A DNA stretch of 64,000 bases, taken from Blastocystis sp. Blastoise. Its lineage: Eukaryota > Sar > Bigyra > Opalinata > Blastocystidae. Positions within the stretch are counted from its first letter, which is position 1. Every line of letters starts with the position of its first letter. The stretch lies in assembly GCA_039096225.1 (NCBI GenBank), contig JBBPEB010000014.1, forward strand, positions 1,009,501 to 1,073,500, read 5' to 3'. The notes beneath the pieces are model-generated. The model was not told where the DNA came from. It saw only the letters and a program-made list of their open reading frames with translations, and did not search any database. This document shows, piece after piece, positions 13,695-35,615 of this stretch. The position numbers were made by a program, and so were the translations under genes.

Positions 13695-15692
13695 ATGGAA
13701 AACAACCGTATATATTTCATGAATATTACTTAACATCATTCTCTCTTTTTTTGTAGAATTAAAGAGAACAGTATCTGATTGTGATGGCCAAAATAATGTA
13801 TATTTCTAATATGAATTTAAAATTAAAATATAATTATTATTTATATATATTTTTTAAAGAATCAAAATGTACCAGAAAAAGTAGATAGTTCCATGTATTT
13901 TCTTAATAATAATATGAGGAAATGTATACTATCAATAATAGTGAATATGGGAAATCAGAAAATAAGCCAGTTGAACAAGAATCATCTTTACATGAATCAA
14001 AGTATTGTTAGGTTATATTTAGTTCAACACTGTGATTTTTTTTATTATCTTGAGTTATTTTCAATTTAGTCTATATGCCTTTTTATTCTTATTTATCTCA
14101 AATAAAATGTTTTTCTCATATAATTTCAATAGTTGCTCGTTTTTTTTTAATACATAATTCTTAATATTTATAATAATGAAACCCATTTATTAATTTATAT
14201 ATAGAAAGTTGAAAACTGAAGATAATGATTCCATTGAGAATAATGAAAACAACAAAGAAATGAATACAGATAAGGTCACAAGTCAAGAAAGTATATATAA
14301 ATATAGAATTAATAAAGTATATGTTTTCTATAGAACCTGTAAAAACATTCTTTGGTGTTCCAGTGTCTCAAAGTATTTTCAATCATTCTATATTAATATA
14401 TTAATTAATAAAAGATATTTTGATAATACTTGATAATTGAATGAGTTATATATACATATATAGTATCAAAAAGTAATTTTTCAGGTGGTATTACCCAATT
14501 CTCTTCTTCTTCTTCTTTTAAACCAATTACTTCTAATGGTATTTTCTCCTCTTCAAAGACTGGATTTGGTGCTTTAAATGCTTTAAAGCCAACTTCATCT
14601 CCTTTTAGTTCATTGAGTAATACAATTAAAAAAGATAGTTCTGTTAGTACTCTAGGTTCAATAACAAATAATTCTCCTATACCAATCAAGTCTACAATAG
14701 GCACTCCTTCTACTATAAAGTCTCCATTGAATCCTATTTCTTCAATAACTACTACTTCAAATACTGATATTCATTGTTCAGAATCTACTAATACAACGAA
14801 TCAAGGTATTTCTTTATATAATATACAATTGTTTAACTAATACAATATTTTTTTAATTATTATTATATAGAAAGTAATTCAAAAGAAGATGATCCTAAAA
14901 ATGAAACCATTCTTTGCCATGTATATACAATTATATGTATTATTAACATGAGTATTATGATTATTTTTATTATTCAAAGTATTATTCTCTTATTATTATA
15001 AATCTTTATCCATATATAAATATTAGCCTAATTATTCAATTTTGTCATTTTTTCTAGTATATATATTCTATATAGTATCGTATAAAATTATATCGTCTTC
15101 GAGATAATCATTATAATGATTGTGGAACAGGTCCTCTTGAAATAATTCATATCAAAAAGGTTTGTTTTTTATTCTATTGTGTTTTTATTCTATATTATAT
15201 GTATTTTTTTTTATTAAATAATTATTATACTTATTATTCTATATAATAATAAATATTATTATATTAATTATTCAATATTATATGCTTTTTTTATTAAATA
15301 ATAATAATCATTATTATATAGAATAATGAGAAAGATTGTGTATTATGTACAGTTGGGAGAGAATCAACAAATGGTATTTCTTTGTTTTAATTATTATAAT
15401 GATTATTAATACTTATTAAATAATTCAATAATATAGGTGGCAAGTCATATATGACATTATTAAGTGAATATCTATTTAAAGAAATAAGATATGAGAAACA
15501 AACTTCAAAAATCATTCGAATTACTTTTTATCATGAACAACCTATCACTTATTTATTTAAAGTATATTCTATCTTATTTATTATATTTATTATTATTATT
15601 ATTACTATTCTATATAGACAACAACAGATAAAGAATGTGAGAATTTATATACTGATATTCAGAAAGCCATTAATACTCTTGATTCCAAATAA
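13695..15692 (+). CDS. NUP50/Nup2-like nucleoporin with FG motifs and C-terminal Ran-binding domain
   Basis: Expected to act at the nuclear pore basket, binding importin alpha and Ran-GTP during cargo release. The model starts at ATG 13695 (MENN), splits a Gln codon at the first intron, and continues LKRTVSDCDGQNN. Acidic and Ser/Asn-rich exons follow (13974-14030; 14204-14294). A short exon at 14338 reads KPVKTFFGVPVSQ; the next (14463-14804) contains TGFGAL and many Ser/Pro residues, like FG spacers. The C-terminal exons form a RanBD/PH fold: HYRIKLYRLRDNHYNDCGTG, with the hallmark Leu-Tyr-Arg and GTG-PLEIIHIKK, then KDCVLCTVGRESTNGGKSYM and ITFYHEQPITYLFK, ending INTLDSK, TAA 15690. About 420 residues, near NUP50 size. 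RANBP3-like proteins are an alternative; the short FG region and terminal RanBD favour NUP50. It is divergent from the prominin-like gene across 241 bp. Confidence 0.8.
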
Positions 15693-16501
15693 TTTTTATT
15701 TATAATCATTTTATTATTACTTATTTTTAAAATATCATTTTACCAATTTTTTCTTTGTTTACAATTCTTATTCATTTATAAAACAATTTGCTAACGTCTC
15801 TATAACACTGATTATTATGCATTTCCTCATTGAAAGAATCAAATAAATAGGTGAACTTCTCCCCTAGATGAACTTTTACTCATAAAACAAATTTTTGTTC
15901 TTTAATCAACAAAATATAGTTATATATATATAAATAATATTGATCTACAACAAAGAATTTATGTGATTTACACAAATCAAACTTAAAAAAGCAAATTTAA
16001 AAAATATATATTTTGTCTAAACTATTTTAAATGATTATCAGACTAATGCCTATTTTATATTAATGATCATTTATCTTATTTAACCATGTTATAAAATGAA
16101 ATAACAAAAAAAGTCTAAAATGGAAGCGAAAGCAGTTTACGTTAACAATATCTCCATAATAACGTGTCAAGAAGATCTCAATATCATTTATAACTTGCTC
16201 ACAACTCATAAGAATCGCATTTTCTCCACATCTCCAAGTTTTCTCATTTTCAAGAATGTTTTTCTACTAAAGTTCTATACCGCGATTCTTATCGCTACAC
16301 AAGTCAGAAACAAACTATTTCCATGAATATTAATTCCTTGTGCATAGTAATCACAAATTCTCATGATTATTATAAATACAATTTTCCATATTCGTTGATT
16401 ATACTTTATACCCTTTTTTTTGCTGATTCATACTTTTTATACGAAGGAACAAGGGACAATTTTTATTTTAATTATCATTATAATATAACTGATTATTTAT
16501 A
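15693..16501. other. Intergenic gap upstream of secreted protein A
   Basis: About 800 bp. Most is A/T-rich. A less AT-rich block at 16120-16326 is open for 68 codons on the plus strand (MEAKAVYVNN...) but matches nothing I know. It contains an 11-bp perfect inverted repeat (16208-16218 and 16282-16292). The rest of the gap serves by position as promoter of the secreted gene at 16502. Confidence 0.45.
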
Positions 16502-19500
16502 ATGAAATCCATATTCATCTTCATGTTTATGCTTCTTGCATTCGCTGAGATTAGTAAATAAATAATTTTCATAAGTTCAAACTAATTATTTTTATAAATC
16601 TATAGCTTGTAACAGCGATTCTCAAAGTAGTGTAACTCTCAGAGTCTCTGGACCTCTTAGCAAAGAGTACAGTGATGAAACAAATGATGTTTTTACTATT
16701 GCCTTAAGCTATTATAATGGTGATAATATTATAGTTAATGATTATAACTTTTGCTTTCTTCCTGCTGAGGGTGGTGCTAATACTGGTAATTATTGTCAAA
16801 AGACTTACTCATTTAGTTATAAGCAAATTGAAGAAAACACTGCATCCGTCGATCTTTGCTTCCCATTTAAAGGAGATGGAAATAATGCTAATGTTGTTAA
16901 TTTTGATCCAGCAGCATCTACAGTGTTTGGTGCTTGCTTAGAACTTTTTAACAGTGTTGAAAACAGCATTTATTATACAAAGAATTGCTATTATTCCTCA
17001 GAGAATCTTCAAACTTTCAATGAGTATTTCGTTTCAGAGAGTCAAACAGAAGCTGCTTTTACGGGATCTCTGAAAACTACTGTTTATGTTGATAGTGTCA
17101 ATCCTTTTGTTCTTCATCCTACAATTGCTTTATCTGTTGCAAATGATGCAGTTACTGTAAATCAATTAACTGCTACTTATATTCAATCTATTGAATTTAA
17201 TTCCGATCCTCAAATTTCTGGATTATCTTTCGATGAAAAGCGTTATGTCTTTTCTGGTACTGTCTCTTTTACTGGAGATTCTGCTTCCGTTAGTGTTCTT
17301 AATAATCAAAATACAAACACACAATATTCATTTACTCTTACAAAATTTTCTTGTAGTGGTGAAAACGCTGGTAAATATCCTGTTATCTTAACACTTTCTC
17401 ATAAGACTGCTAGGTATAATTTAATATTCAGAATTGAGCAAGGTGAAACTGTTATTGGATCTACATATTTAGATGCAGATCCTACTGATACATGGCCTAA
17501 TGAATTAAAGAGAAAAAGTGAAGATGGAGATGAAATTTATGAACTTGGTATTTGTTTAGAACCTGGTGATTATTCATTAACTATGTCTATGCTTTATATA
17601 AGTGGTCCATTTGTAAATCAACTTGCTAAAGGTCAATCTTGGCCTGAAGATTCTTTTTTAACTATTTCTGTATTATCTGGAACTGCTGCTAACGGTCTTA
17701 CTCATGATTTTAATGGATATACAGTAGGTGATTTTGCTTTTACTGCTTCTCTTGAAGATGATCATTTGACTCCTGTAGCTGATACTACTACTACTTTTTC
17801 TATTGGACCTAAAGAATGTAAGACAGGTGAGAGAGTCGTTATTATCGATAAACTTGGTTCAACAGAAGCTGGTTTTGAAGGTTTTTCTATTTATTCTAAA
17901 GATATAAGTTCTGGAGAAACTACTCTTCTTAATACATATGTTGGCTTTGCTAGTCTATATTCCTCTCGTTTCTCTCCTGTATTTAGAACTTTTGTATGTT
18001 TAGCTGAAAATCAATATTATACTATTCGTGCTTTTTCAAAGGGTGATTATGAAGTGACCAATAATGTTGTTACTCTAGTCAACGAGTGTCCTGCTTGGTC
18101 TACTGATTTATCAGTTGAAAGTTTAACTTATTATGATATCTATACTCGTACAGAAGTTACTCAACGTCATACTTCTTTAATTTGTGTATCTGTCTTATCA
18201 GAGAATTCTTATTATGGTGGAGAATTTATAAGTGATCCTGAATATAATAGTTTCTGTTCTAATGGTAATGCTGTTCTTAACGATGCAACTATTGATCGTA
18301 ATGATATAATAGATGCATATACTTGTGAACATTCTTTTGATTTTTATTTATATAAATATGCTACCTTTATTTCTAAGAGAAATGATGATACTAATTATGT
18401 AAGTAAAACCATAGAAATGAAAGAAAGTGATGTTTACAATTTTAAATTTGTTTGTAATGAACAAGATGATAGTAGTAATTGTAAATATATTGAATCTTAT
18501 TCTATAATTTGTTCTTTATCTAATGCAGATGATGCCACTCCTGTTGATTGTGGTACGTATGGTATTGTCTTAGATGGTAATACTATTACTAGTTTAGCTA
18601 TAAATGGTGATGATACAGCTGTAACTGTTTATTTAACTATTATACCTAATGTTAAATCTGAATATTATTATTATAAAGGTGTATCTGATAAATTTACTAT
18701 TACTATTAATAAATTACCTCCTCCCGCCAATGCTTTTACTGTAAAACAAGATAATGTTTTAGCTATACCTAAAGCTACTTATCAAAGTGATATTACTACA
18801 TTTATATGTAAATTTGATAATGATGTTCCTCTTACTGCTAATGAAGTTACTATTGAAGATGATAGTGCTACGAATCATTATAATATACAATTTTCTGTTT
18901 CTTCTTATTCTTCTTTTAGTTGTACATTAGGAGATCATTCCTTTGATGTATATGTTCGACCTGTATGTAAAGATCTTGATGGATATATGCTTCAAGAACA
19001 TGGAGATGTTGAAAATCCTGTTTGTAATGAAAATGGATATACTACTCAAACTTTATGTGCTTATAATCCTATGATTAAACGTGCAGAACTTGTTTATAAA
19101 ACTATTCCTTGTCGTAGTAGTGTTAGTACATTATCACTTGATTATAATGAAAATATGGGTCCTGAAGATGAAAGTATTCCTGCTGGTCATACTGAAGTTA
19201 CTTCTAATTTCTGTTTAGGTTCTACTATTACTACAGATTATCCATCTATCAAAAGCAATCCTTCTTGGTATTTTAAAGCTATTGAAACTTCATTTAAAGA
19301 AGCTTTTACTGTTCCTTTAAGAGATGTTTATGTAATTCGTCGTTATGTTAGTGATGAATCGGATTGTATAACTGTTTTATTTGATGCTCCTTATGGTGAA
19401 AAAGATGATATTATATCTCTTTTAGATGAAAATGGTTTTATGGATAGTGTTAATGGTTATTTACAAACTCTTGATAATGTACATTTTACTGATACTTTAG

Positions 19501-20318
19501 GATTTGAACATGTTGATTCTAATGGTGGTCAACATTCTGCTATGTGTGCTACAGAAATTGTTACTGAAGTTAAATTCTTATATTATCCTGATAATGTAAC
19601 TGCTACTCCTGTTGTTGCTACTCTTAATAATATTCAATTTAATTCAACTTATGCATTCTATTATTCATATACTCCTATTCCTGATTATCTTAATGCTACT
19701 TATAATGGTCAATTAACTAGATTATGTAAACCTACTTATTTTGATAGTGTTTTTACAGATGTATCTACTAATTCTTTAGTTCAAGTTATAGATTTAACTT
19801 GGTGGGATTTACCTATGGTTGTATATATTACCGGATTTGATGTTCGTGCTGCTAATTTCGATGTCCGTTATGCTCTTCAACGTGCGTTAACTCGTTTGGC
19901 TTTTAATGATCCTACTGGTGTTTTTGAACATATGACACGTGATGTTAATGTATATAATGTACATGGTGTAGATGTTAATCATATAGAAGATGACGATGAA
20001 ACAGCTATTGTTAATCCTGATCCTCGTGTTTATAAAGATACTGCTTTCTCTGTTGTTATTCGTGTTAAAGATAATACTGAAATTGCTGATTGGTATGACC
20101 ATATGAATGCTCATATATGTTTAAAGAGTAGTCTAGTTCGTGGGCAATTACGTGAAGGTATTTCTGATTTAATGCTTGGATTTATGCAAAAACAATTAGG
20201 TAAAGATAAAGATGGTAGTCCTATATTTAAGTTAGAAAATAGAGAAATGCGTCTTTATTTACCTGATTATTATGATCCTAAAGGACTTCCTACTAAAGCT
20301 CCTACCGCTTCTCTTTAA
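16502..20318 (+). CDS. Large secreted protein A, unrecognised family (paralogue of B at 43347-47193)
   Basis: Two exons: 16502-16553 encodes the signal peptide (MKSIFIFMFMLLAFAEI) and 16606-20318 the rest, joined in phase 1 across a 52-bp intron; 1,254 residues. No membrane helix after the signal, no asparagine tracts, and many cysteines in pairs, so probably an exported soluble or wall protein. The N-terminal two thirds looks like a series of beta-sandwich repeats, each with a Cys near a conserved Ser-Gly or Asp turn. The C-terminal third has two alpha/beta units: the first around WYFKAIETSFKEAFTVPLRD, the second around LTWWDLPMVVYITGFDVRAA and MTRDVNVYNVHGVDV, which resemble ferredoxin-like (SEA-type) folds. 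The C-terminus is LYLPDYYDPKGLPTKAPTAS. Codons are richer in G and C than in neighbouring genes, suggesting high expression. I know no named family. Confidence 0.82.
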
Positions 20319-21234
20319 AGAATTTTAAATATATAAATTAGTGTAAATATATATTACTTTATATATTCATATTTATTAATTTTATATAATTATTTGTTTT
20401 TATATATATTAATTCTATTCACTCTGCTGTATCTTTATTATATATACTTTGTTCTAATTCTTATATATTCTTGACCTCTTCTTAAGGCTATTTAATATTC
20501 TATATATATCTATATATATATTCATATTTATCATTATCTTTTGGTACACTCTTTATATATATATATTGTTTTAATTAATTATTATATATTTATTTATGTA
20601 AAATATTTAGAAAAATTTTATGTTTTTCTGGTTCTTAATATAATAAATCAATCTGATTTAGGCACAATTTTTTTTTTTTCTTTTTATTTATAATTTATAA
20701 TTATATATCTATAAATATATTGGTTATCTTCAGTATATTTTCTTCTTTATATTTCTAAAGCTCTCTCTATATTTCTGTAAATGTAATAATAAGTATATAT
20801 TGATTCCATTTATGGTAATCATCTTATAGTTATTATTGCTTCATATTTTCAGCTGTTTTTCTTATACTATGTATATTTTCATTGTTAATCGATATTTCTT
20901 TCAAGTTTTTACATATTGATTCAATGTTTTTTTTTTTTTTTGTATATATATATATTTTTCTCTCTTTAATAGGTGTTCTATATATTTCTATTGTTATACA
21001 ACTCAATAATTGTGTTTTTCTTGTGGTTATCTTCATCAAATCCTTATATTTATTTGTGCTTATTTATTTATACTAATTAATTTTAACTTGTACCAAATGA
21101 ATTATTTTTTTTAAGTGATTGTTTTTTATTTTGTTTATAACTGTATTATTATACCATACGAAGACTACATTAGAAACAAAGAATGAAACACTTATTGACA
21201 AAAGTAATACATATAATAAAATGAATAGTATATA
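20319..21234. other. Intergenic gap between convergent genes
   Basis: About 915 bp of T-rich sequence after secreted protein A, with a few short ORFs on both strands that are built of low-complexity IYI/FFF runs. I see nothing I can call a gene. Confidence 0.55.
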
Positions 21235-26620
<5,386 letters not shown>

Positions 26621-27456
26621 TTTTAATAACTTCTGAAGACTATTTTATATATAAAAAGAAATAATGCTTGGATGAATGTGACCAAAACTTGTTTTGAAAG
26701 ACAGTACAATATATTTACAACAAAGAATTTATGTGTTTAAATCTGAATTCTAACGTTTCAAATTCTGTAAATATATAAATATATAAAAAATAGTGAAACA
26801 TGACTAAAATTTTTTCGATCAAAAATTTTACAAAAAAAATTTTTTTGTTTTTTATTTTTGTAATAACCAATATTTAGGTCATATATAAAAATAATAAATT
26901 AATATTTAGATTATACATATAGTATCACTTATAGTAACTTTACTTAGAAGACATTGAAATATCATTTGTTTGATGCTCAGCAAAATAACTTTGTATTTAT
27001 GCAAATATCTGTATGTTTCATATATATATAGATATTCTATATATTGTAGATTGATACTCATGATTAAACTATTATAGTACTGCTGACATTTATAACGAAA
27101 TCATAAACATGTGGTTTGAATATGGAAAATGAAAAAATAATTCAATAATTCAAATAGTAAATGTATAAATTATTTATTTTCAAAGTGGATTCAATAATGT
27201 TTAAAGATTTGAAAGAAAGAAATAAACACTATAGATCAATCAAAATTTACACTCATATTTAAAAAAGAAAATTTATAATATATAACGAATTATAATGAAA
27301 AAAAGATAAGTGATAATAGAGAAATAAATAATAAATAATATAAAACACGTATAAATTAAGAATAGAAGAAAAATTATATAACAACAAAACATAACAAGAA
27401 AAATCTAAAAAAAAGATAATATTATTTATGAAGTAAATATATAATATATATATGAA
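26621..27456. other. Intergenic gap upstream of the TPR-J gene
   Basis: About 835 bp between two genes in tandem on the minus strand. It should hold the TPR-J promoter and the 3' end of the next gene. Very A-rich, no ORF or RNA gene seen. Confidence 0.5.
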
Positions 27457-27571
27457 TTATTCAGAATCCGTATTTATCCAAGTTATTTCTCCATCTAATG
27501 AATTACCTCTTTCTTCAGGACGGACATAGACCAGTTTACCTTCATCTGTTATATCTGACTCATTCTTATTT

Positions 27572-27604
<33 letters not shown>

Positions 27605-29698
27605 TTTTCATTACTAGATGTCTCTTCTTTAACAATATTATCTTGTTTATCATTGGTTTCATTTAGAGATAATACTGTTGAGGATATGAATGGATTAGGA
27701 GAAGAAAAAGGAGGACAAGAAGAAGAAGAAGGACTACTAGTGCTATTACTTATGGAAGATAGTTCAGTAATACTAGTGTTGAGACTATTATTCTGAATAG
27801 TAGAAGAATCTATTTCTGATTTAACTAGAGTATCAGATATACTATTTATTTCTTGATTATTATCTATAGTTATTTCCTCTTGGTTATTAAGTAATATATT
27901 ACTTGATTCATCAATTGTTTCTGGTACTTGATTTATTTGTAATTGATTAGATGATGAAGACAATACATTAATGGAATCTTCTGTTTGAGAATTATCTTCA
28001 TTATCAAAATCAATAGTGACTTCATTCACTTGATTCATATCCCCTGTTAAAGATGTTTCCTCATTTTGTATGGAAGGAATTTTCATATCAATATCTTCAT
28101 AGTTATTAATAGTAGTACTCTCTTTATGGTTAGTAATAGGATCATCATGACTAGTAGATACATTTGTAGAAATACTATGTTGATTCTCTATGGAAATAGT
28201 ACTAGAAGATTCTATTTCACTACTATTTGTAGAACCAGATAACTTTAATTTTGATGATATTGAAGATATTTCTGAAGAATTAGAATCATCTTTTGATTCC
28301 TTTTCAGTATTTTCTTGTATTTCATTCAATTTATTCATTTTTATAGCTTCTTTTTCATAACTATTATTATCTACTTTTTCTTCTTTTTCATGAATAATAT
28401 GTATATTTTCTTTTGTTTTAATATCATTATCATCTTCTTTATTATCATTTTCTTTATTATCATTATCTTCTTTATTATCATCTTCTTTATTATCATCAAC
28501 TTCTTTATTAACATCATCTTCTTTATTATCATCTTTATCATCATCTACTTTATTAACATCATCTTCATTCTTTTTATCTTCTTTTTCAATCACATCCTTT
28601 TCTATTCCTTTTTGATTATCTTTATTAATACATTCCTTATCTCCTTCTATAATCATCTTCTTTTCTAAATATAACGATAAAGGTTGATCACCATCAATTT
28701 CTTCATTCATAGAAGAATGTCCATTAAACTTCCCTATCTTCAATTCATCCTCTTTACAATTACCATAAGGAGAAGGATGCTCATAACGACTATAATCTTC
28801 TTCTGTATTCATCATAGTATATTCATAATTAACAACTTCTTTCTCTTTATAAAACTTATGTATATCATAATCTAATATTTTAGAAGCTTTTAATACTTTC
28901 TTACCTCCAATTTCATTATAAATAGCTTTCATCTTATTATATTCTTGAACTCCTTCTAAATAATCACCTATAAGTCCTTGTAAATCAGAAACAAGAGTAT
29001 TTCGTTTCTCTAAATAATTATCCATAAGAACTGACATAGTATATATAGTCATTCTTTTCTCTTCATTAATAGAAACATAATCATCTTTACTCTTCTTAAA
29101 AGATACACTTACTCCATGCAAACTCTTCTGAGCTTCAACTAAATCTCTATACATATATATATATATCATAAAATTATAGTATTATAACAAAAATAATTAT
29201 ATAGTCTAACAAAAAAAAATATGTAAATAAAAAAATAATATTATCATTATACTTTTGATTAATTTTCATTTTCTTCTTTAATTTAATAAGTTCCACAGTT
29301 CTTTCCTTATTAATATCTTTCTCACAATTATTTATCTTATATTGCATGTCTCTTAAATTCTTATATATTTTTTCATTACGCTTATTCTTCTGCATATATT
29401 CTTTCACAAGAAGGGATAAAACATTCTTTTTCATTTGATACTATACAATAAATACTTTTATCGTCATTCTTAGTATGAATAATTATACTTGGTTTAAATA
29501 TATAATATATATATATAATAAATACTTGAACTGTTAAATCAGAAATATCATATTTTTCTGATGAATCAACCTATATATATATATAGCTAATATATTAAAT
29601 GTAATATATAGCATACATCAGGTAAAGCATTATCAAAGATAATCATCGTTTGGTCCTTATCAAAGCCTATACATGAAAATATATAATAACAATATTAT

Positions 29699-29780
<82 letters not shown>

Positions 29781-30966
29781 TTTCAGGAATATCATCTTCA
29801 AGAGATTCTTCGTCATGTGTCATTGGGGGATTCTCCTCTTTATTTCCACTTTTCGACATATCCTCTTTATCTTGAGACACAAACAGGGATCCTCTATCTA
29901 GATTGTCAATATCTTCGGAAGGATCTTCTTCGTACATAGTATCTTGTATATCTTCTTTCTCTAAACTAATCTTTAATGGATCTTCATGAGTATAAAAACG
30001 ATTTAATTCTTCTTTATATTCTTCAGTTTTTCCATTATTCATATCAAAAGGATCATAATCATCATATATATCCTCTTTTCCTTGAGGAATAGAATCATCA
30101 TCATCCTTTGATTGTATTGTAGTTGAATCAGAATTACGACTAAAAAACCATCCTTTTTTCTTATTTGAAGTAGACTTAGAAGATTCTACAGAAGTAGAAG
30201 AAGTATGACTAGCAGTATTTGTTGTTGGCATAGTAGTATTATTAACAAGCATATCATCTATAAATGTATCTGTTTGTACTTCAGGAGTAGTAGTAAATAC
30301 ATCTTCAATTGAACTTAATAACTATATGTATAATTAAGATATATATTTAAACAACATAATTATAATATAATATAATTAATATAATATAATATATAATATA
30401 ATATATAATAAAATAAATCATAATATATAATATATAATATATAATATATAATATATAATATATAATATATAATATATAATAAAATAAATCACAATAAAAT
30501 AAATCACAATATAATATAATATAGAATAATAATTATTTATAAAAATACGTCAATAGAATCATGTGTTTGTGCTTCTTCTTCAGCAGTAGGATAGTCAGTA
30601 TTCACATTTGCAGTAACATTTGAAAAATCAGTTTCTATGAAATTGGAAACTTTATCTGTTTCAGCCTATAATATATAAATAATAATGGATTAAATCAAAT
30701 CATTATAAAAATTTAAATAAATAAATAAATAACAAAAGTTTCATATACGAAAAAGTCTTTGACCATATTCTGAGTAAATAATGGTTGCTGAGAAACCTAT
30801 ATGCGACATTGATAGAATAAACTAAAAAGTCAGTAACATACATTTTGATTTGCTTTTTGCAACCAACCTGAATTCTCGATATCAAAGCTAGTAGGCTATT
30901 AAAGAAAAGATCTATTAGAAACATAGAATAAGAATAAGATACGCTCTTTTTATGGGATTTCTTCAT
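27457..30966 (-). CDS. Acidic coiled-coil protein, function unknown
   Basis: Joined from about nine exons. Start 30966 gives MKKSHKKS, then in phase 0 PTSFDIENSGWLQKANQN and VSQQPLFTQNMVKDFF. Acidic Ser/Thr-rich exons follow (30662-30550, 30323-29781), including KKKGWFFSRN and YDDYDPFDMNNGKTEEYKEE. A helical block (29650-29270 and 29155-28860) is rich in Lys/Glu heptads and includes EAQKSLHGVSVSFKKSKDDY and DYLEGVQEYNKMKAIYNEIG; this could be a BAR-type or other helical bundle. The remainder (28860-27457) is disordered, with KEDDNKED repeats at 28560-28430, a Ser/Asn/Ile-rich stretch and a ten-residue Asn run at 27571. There is no signal peptide or membrane helix, so it is probably cytosolic. 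I recognise no family; the BAR-like idea rests only on helix length and on acidic flanks as in trafficking adaptors. Confidence 0.7.
29701..29780. repeat. (TA)39 tract in an intron
   Basis: About 78 bp of uninterrupted TA dinucleotides, making up nearly all of one intron of the acidic coiled-coil gene. Open on both strands as IYIYIY, which is not coding. Confidence 0.9.
30360..30480. repeat. ATATAATATA-type repeat in an intron
   Basis: Tandem ATAATAT units of 7-8 bp, including nine near-identical copies at 30424-30478, inside an intron of the acidic coiled-coil gene. Confidence 0.75.
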
Positions 30967-31344
30967 TAAAACTGATACTCTATAAAAATTTAGTCTTTTA
31001 TAACAAAGAGAATATACATGAAAACTCTGTATAGAGAGAAATCAATCTATAAAAGAAAAATAATAATAATGTTTCATTTCCTTTTTAAAATCACGATTAT
31101 TTTCATTTTTCCGGGGTATTTTCCTTATGTTTAAATGTCATCACAAAGTATTTCATACTTAATAAACACTTTGGTTTTCTATATTTAAAGTTGTGCTTAT
31201 TCTATTTATTAGTTATCAATTAAATATTATTCCTTGTAGAACTATTTTAAGTTTGCTTATGATCAGTAAGTAATTTTTTTTATCGAATTCATCATATTCT
31301 TTTCTTTTTAATTTACAAAGTATTACAGTAAGCAATATATATAG
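30967..31344. other. Shared promoter region of two divergent genes
   Basis: 378 bp between the start codons of the acidic coiled-coil gene (minus) and the type I membrane protein (plus). I see no third gene or clear TATA-type element distinguishable from the background. Confidence 0.5.
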
Positions 31345-35133
<3,789 letters not shown>

Positions 35134-35615
35134 TTCTTTTTCTCTTTTATGCTTTTATTCTTGTTTATATTTTTCTCTTTTTTAAATCAACATTCTCCAG
35201 TTTTCGTTTTATTTTTTTTTAAATATTTTTCTCTTCATTTAGTTTTTTTAATTTATATATTATTCAAACATTTGTTTTTATTATTAACAAGTATATCAAA
35301 AAACATGTTTTACAAAATGCTAGTTAAACTATATACTATTCAACTAACAGCAAAAAAACAAAGGACATTAATTGCATAGTACAATTAGCTACGAAGATAT
35401 TATCCAATAAAATGCAATAGATACAAGAACAGATAAACAAGAAATAATGAAAAAAGAACAAAAAAAAATAAGAATTTAATCAAATATCCTAATAAATAAA
35501 TATAAAAATATAGAGAATATATATATATAGTCTATATAAATATATATAATATATGCAAACTATTTTCTTGATGTTATTAAAAGAGTATTCTTATTTGGCA
35601 GACAATCGAGTGAAC
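35134..35615. other. Intergenic gap between convergent genes
   Basis: About 480 bp, T-rich then A-rich, between two converging stop codons. A 76-codon plus ORF at 35149 is low complexity and unsupported. Confidence 0.55.

Noticed and set aside
20833-21076. Two overlapping ORFs in the gap after secreted protein A
   Set aside because: Low-complexity, on opposite strands of the same AT-rich bases, with no supporting motif.
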